From assembly GCA_963677415.2 (NCBI GenBank), contig CAXXFJ010000038.1, positions 52,907 to 116,906 on the forward strand: a DNA stretch of 64,000 nt, given 5' to 3'. Shown one piece after another: positions 61,162-64,000 of the stretch; position 1 is the first letter of the stretch, and the number at the start of each line of letters is the position of its first letter. The position numbers were made by a program, and so were the translations under genes. The notes below the pieces were generated by a model that saw nothing but the letters and a program-made list of their open reading frames with translations, was not told the DNA's origin and searched no databases. This DNA comes from JAQUTK01 sp963677415. Lineage in GTDB: Bacteria; Bacteroidota; Bacteroidia; Bacteroidales; JAQUTK01.

Positions 61162-64000
61162 TTATTTAACAAGAATTCTATTTCCCGATGTGTGTGATGT
61201 GAATTCCGGTGCGTACATACACTGTATGGTAGCTGGCCCTTCACTATATGTCCCTGAGCGTGTTACCACAGATGAATATTCAAATACATACGTTCCTTTT
61301 GGCAGGAAGTTGAAGAAGAAGTTCATCGATGCGTCTTTGTTGGACTGATAATAACAGATATTCTCTTTCCAGATACATCTTGAAAGTACGTCAGTCGCTT
61401 CCAGACAGGATGGTCTGGCATCTTTCAGGTGCACAAATTCCATATCCCGGTCTGTCTTAACTACGAGTCTTACAGTCACTTTCTCACCCCTTTCCAATGG
61501 ATGTTGCTCATCAATATCCTGCAGTTCGCTGCCGGTAGGAGTAGTAGCCACTCTCAGCAACTTCTTACTTACTTGCAAAACGTTTGTATTCCCTTTAATA
61601 TTTTCCATCCGTTCGGAATATTGATAATAAAGTGCTCCCCAGGCAATGCCTTTTCCCTCTTTCCGAACCGTGACTTTCTGATGTTCAGGAGTGATTTCTT
61701 TGGCATCAAGTACCTGACGGAAGTAACCGGTTCCCGATTCCTGTTGTTCCGGCTGTACCTCGCGGCCTCCCCAGGTAATGTCCGTCTTTCCCTTTTCTGT
61801 CGCCCATGCAGATCCTTTCATCACTAAAGCAGCGATTGCATCCGAGGTGGCTGTTGTGCTTCCCCAGCTCTCGGTCTGTTTCTGTTTTAGTAGCCAGATC
61901 TTTAGTTCCTCCTGTTCAGCCTCATTCGAATCAACTTCGCTGAGTGCCTGCATCAGAACCACATGAACTGCAATGGCATTCTCATTCCAGAAATAGCCAT
62001 TTACATTCTTTTTCCAGTATATTCCCAGTTCTTCAGACTGAACTGCCTGTTCGCGCAATGACCGTACGATAGCCATAGCTTTTGCTGTCTTTGAATTTCG
62101 ATTGAGCGTGATGGCAGAAAGAGCCCTGTTAAACAGCGGACCTTCGTTGCCGAATTTCTCCACCTGTCCCAGATAGTAGTCCACAGCCTCTTTGGTTTGA
62201 GCATCTTTGAGTGGCATCAGCTTTGTAAACTCGCTTCTTACATAGAGATAATAGAGCTGGTATATGTTTGGTCTTTGAGTCTCTAAATCCTCCTTCTTAG
62301 TATATTTCTTTAAGTCAATATAGTCTTTCGCAATCATATCATCCAGATAATTCAGACCATTCTGAATCATAGACTTCTCTTTGTTGTTGAATTTATAAGT
62401 TCCCAAAGACTGTATCTTACTCATGTACCCGACAATAAATTGTGTGATATAGCGGCTCTCCGGCATTCCCGGATACCAGCTCCAACCACCCGAAGAAGTC
62501 TGCAGTTCGCTCAACTTCCGAATGGCAAGCTCACGTTGCTGCTTCTGGTTGTTGAGATCAAATAGCAGTCCGATACGTTCTTTCTGTTCGCTTTCCTTTT
62601 TACCGTCAAGCAACCATGGCGATTCTTCCAGCAAGATAGTCTTCAGATCCTGATTCTTTTCCAGATTGGAAAGGAGCGATTCCTTATTCTTACCCTCGGA
62701 ACGCCATTGTTCGAAGATCTGTTTCGTTTGCGGAACAGTTTGCAGCACCGCATCTGCAAAGATTGAAGCATAATAAGCCGAGAACCAGCTCAATGCATCA
62801 TTCTCGTTTCTCGGATTACCGATAGAAGGCAGCGCTTGTATCGCATACCAAACAGTATTTGTTGAGAACTCGAACACCATCCGGTATGGAACCTGTGTCT
62901 TGCTTTCTTTCCCTGATTTCATTTCGAACGTATATTCCTTGTTTCCTCTTACGCTCATCGGCATAGACTCAGTCACCATCTGTCTATTGCTCAGTACCGG
63001 AAGTACTACCTGTTCGCCGTCACTGAATGCATCGCTGATGGCTTTCATTCGTACCCCGACTATCTTCAGAGAGTCCGGAAGTGTAGTTTGGAAGGCAACC
63101 GACTGGCTTTTACCACCGTCGATTGTTATTTGCTCCTGTTGAGTCAGTGTAGTAAGTACTTTCTCAGTTGAAGGATCAAAGAATTCCAGTATTACATCCA
63201 TCGTCAGTTTACCGGCAGAGAGGTTGTCCACTTTGCCAGAGATACCGGTCACATCTCCCTGTCGGAAGAAGCGGGGCAGGTTAGGAGTGATCATCACTTC
63301 TTTCTGAGCAGTGACCAGTTCCTCCATATTTCCCCATTTCATATCCTTTGTATGAGCCATAGCCATGAATTTCCAGCGGGTCAGGCTTTCAGGAACGGTA
63401 AAATTGATAGCCACGTTACCAGAGGAATCTGTGACCAGATGCGGGTAGAAGAATGCAGTTTCATTCAGGTTAGTTCGAAGGTAATTCATTCCTTCACCGG
63501 CTGATTCTTTTGCTTTGTCTTCCAGTTGCAAAGCCAACGCATCCACCTGTCCCGCTTCTTTATAAGCATACTCCTCGGATTTACCAACGGCATTGCCACG
63601 AACCCGAATCGTGTAGTTAGCATTTGGATCTGCGGACGATGCTGACATTCTTTTATCGATGTCCAAATATCCCGACGCACGTCCTTGCATCATCTCCGTA
63701 ACACTTCCTCTCCTATTGCCGAACAAGTCAAGCAAGCCCATCCAGTTTTGACGGGATCTGACAAAAGATGGCACCTCTCCCATATTGGAAGCAAATCGGA
63801 GATAGAAATTGAGACCGTTAGTATTGGTCTGATTCCAGTCAAATGAAGCATAATTTGTGAAATAGTAGAAAGGCGTCCATTCATGCTTCACAAACTTGTC
63901 GAGAGACATGTCATACATCGAGGCCACTACCTCAGCAGTAGGGAACTTACCCTTATCATCCATAACGGTCAGTGTCCAGCTTTCCGTGCTTCCCGGACGA
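61162..64000 (-). CDS. Alpha-2-macroglobulin-family protein, 3' part (partial, 5' end beyond the window)
   Basis: The last about 945 residues of a very large protein; the frame is open to the window edge (upstream of the first internal Met it reads RPGSTESWTLTV), so the start is outside. Contains the A2M domain (AINFTVPESLTRWKFMAMAHT), a terpenoid-cyclase-like helical region (SGGWSWYPGMPESRYITQFI) and the receptor-like beta-domain near the C-terminus (RTVRLVVKTDRDMEFVHLKD-like: VTVRLVVKTDRDMEFVHLKD). The thioester C-x-E-Q is not seen, as in thioester-less bacterial macroglobulins. Likely a periplasmic or surface protease trap. Followed by the DUF1573 gene. Confidence 0.88.
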   Translation of the reverse strand, partial: RPGSTESWTLTVMDDKGKFPTAEVVASMYDMSLDKFVKHEWTPFYYFTNYASFDWNQTNTNGLNFYLRFASNMGEVPSFVRSRQNWMGLLDLFGNRRGSVTEMMQGRASGYLDIDKRMSASSADPNANYTIRVRGNAVGKSEEYAYKEAGQVDALALQLEDKAKESAGEGMNYLRTNLNETAFFYPHLVTDSSGNVAINFTVPESLTRWKFMAMAHTKDMKWGNMEELVTAQKEVMITPNLPRFFRQGDVTGISGKVDNLSAGKLTMDVILEFFDPSTEKVLTTLTQQEQITIDGGKSQSVAFQTTLPDSLKIVGVRMKAISDAFSDGEQVVLPVLSNRQMVTESMPMSVRGNKEYTFEMKSGKESKTQVPYRMVFEFSTNTVWYAIQALPSIGNPRNENDALSWFSAYYASIFADAVLQTVPQTKQIFEQWRSEGKNKESLLSNLEKNQDLKTILLEESPWLLDGKKESEQKERIGLLFDLNNQKQQRELAIRKLSELQTSSGGWSWYPGMPESRYITQFIVGYMSKIQSLGTYKFNNKEKSMIQNGLNYLDDMIAKDYIDLKKYTKKEDLETQRPNIYQLYYLYVRSEFTKLMPLKDAQTKEAVDYYLGQVEKFGNEGPLFNRALSAITLNRNSKTAKAMAIVRSLREQAVQSEELGIYWKKNVNGYFWNENAIAVHVVLMQALSEVDSNEAEQEELKIWLLKQKQTESWGSTTATSDAIAALVMKGSAWATEKGKTDITWGGREVQPEQQESGTGYFRQVLDAKEITPEHQKVTVRKEGKGIAWGALYYQYSERMENIKGNTNVLQVSKKLLRVATTPTGSELQDIDEQHPLERGEKVTVRLVVKTDRDMEFVHLKDARPSCLEATDVLSRCIWKENICYYQSNKDASMNFFFNFLPKGTYVFEYSSVVTRSGTYSEGPATIQCMYAPEFTSHTSGNRILVK

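Overview
The window looks like chromosomal DNA of a gut Bacteroides or a close relative (Bacteroidales). The evidence is Bacteroidota gene content (PorQ, GldB, a GGGtGRT protein with its NifU-like partner, duplicated ExbD, many secreted glycoside hydrolases), general lack of Shine-Dalgarno sequences, and many TAnnTTTG -7 promoter boxes, several with a TTTG -33 box about 18-19 nt upstream. The species cannot be named from sequence alone. No rRNA, CRISPR array, prophage or susC/susD pair is present.

Layout. 1-1.5 kb: end of thrS, then infC-rpmI-rplT. 1.5-7.6 kb: a DMP19-family protein, a GH92 mannosidase, a small membrane protein, a DnaQ-like exonuclease and a double-GH43 protein. 7.6-9.7 kb: a mobile and decayed zone with an intact IS4-family element beside the frameshifted 3' remnant of a carbohydrate porin. 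9.7-18.7 kb: msrA, an intact NPCBM-GH27 lipoprotein, two consecutive broken glycosidase genes, a metallophosphoesterase and a CE15-type esterase. 19-22 kb: GGGtGRT/Fe-S scaffold pair and pgk. 22-33.5 kb: a PA14-FnIII clan GH-A enzyme, an RBBP9-type hydrolase, nth, pheS, tilS and two tandem six-hairpin glycosidase paralogues. 33.6-41.4 kb: a twin ABC ATPase and the leuA-leuC-leuD-cimA-like-leuB operon behind a leader-peptide attenuator. 41.6-50 kb: coiled-coil membrane protein, mdh, queuosine genes, tRNA-Glu, a repeat-rich gap, pfkA, ispH-cmk-porQ. 50-64 kb: TonB, polyprenyl synthase, TatD, tRNA-Ser, exbB-exbD cassette, gldB, U32 protein, metA, meaB, a DUF1573 protein and the 3' part of an alpha-2-macroglobulin gene.

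How they work together. The leu operon can make leucine and, through a citramalate-synthase-like paralogue, probably also feed isoleucine. Its 27-residue leader is rich in both Leu and Ile codons and is followed by mutually exclusive antiterminator and terminator hairpins, a complete attenuator readable in the sequence. The IS4 element carries two devices that would silence its transposase when transcribed from outside: an internal terminator, and a perfect 15-bp inverted copy of its own left end inside the transposase reading frame, enclosing the start codon. The glycan enzymes are scattered single genes without SusCD partners. Lesions are concentrated at 9.4-9.7 and 13.5-16 kb while flanking genes are intact, which suggests local decay, or a local assembly problem.
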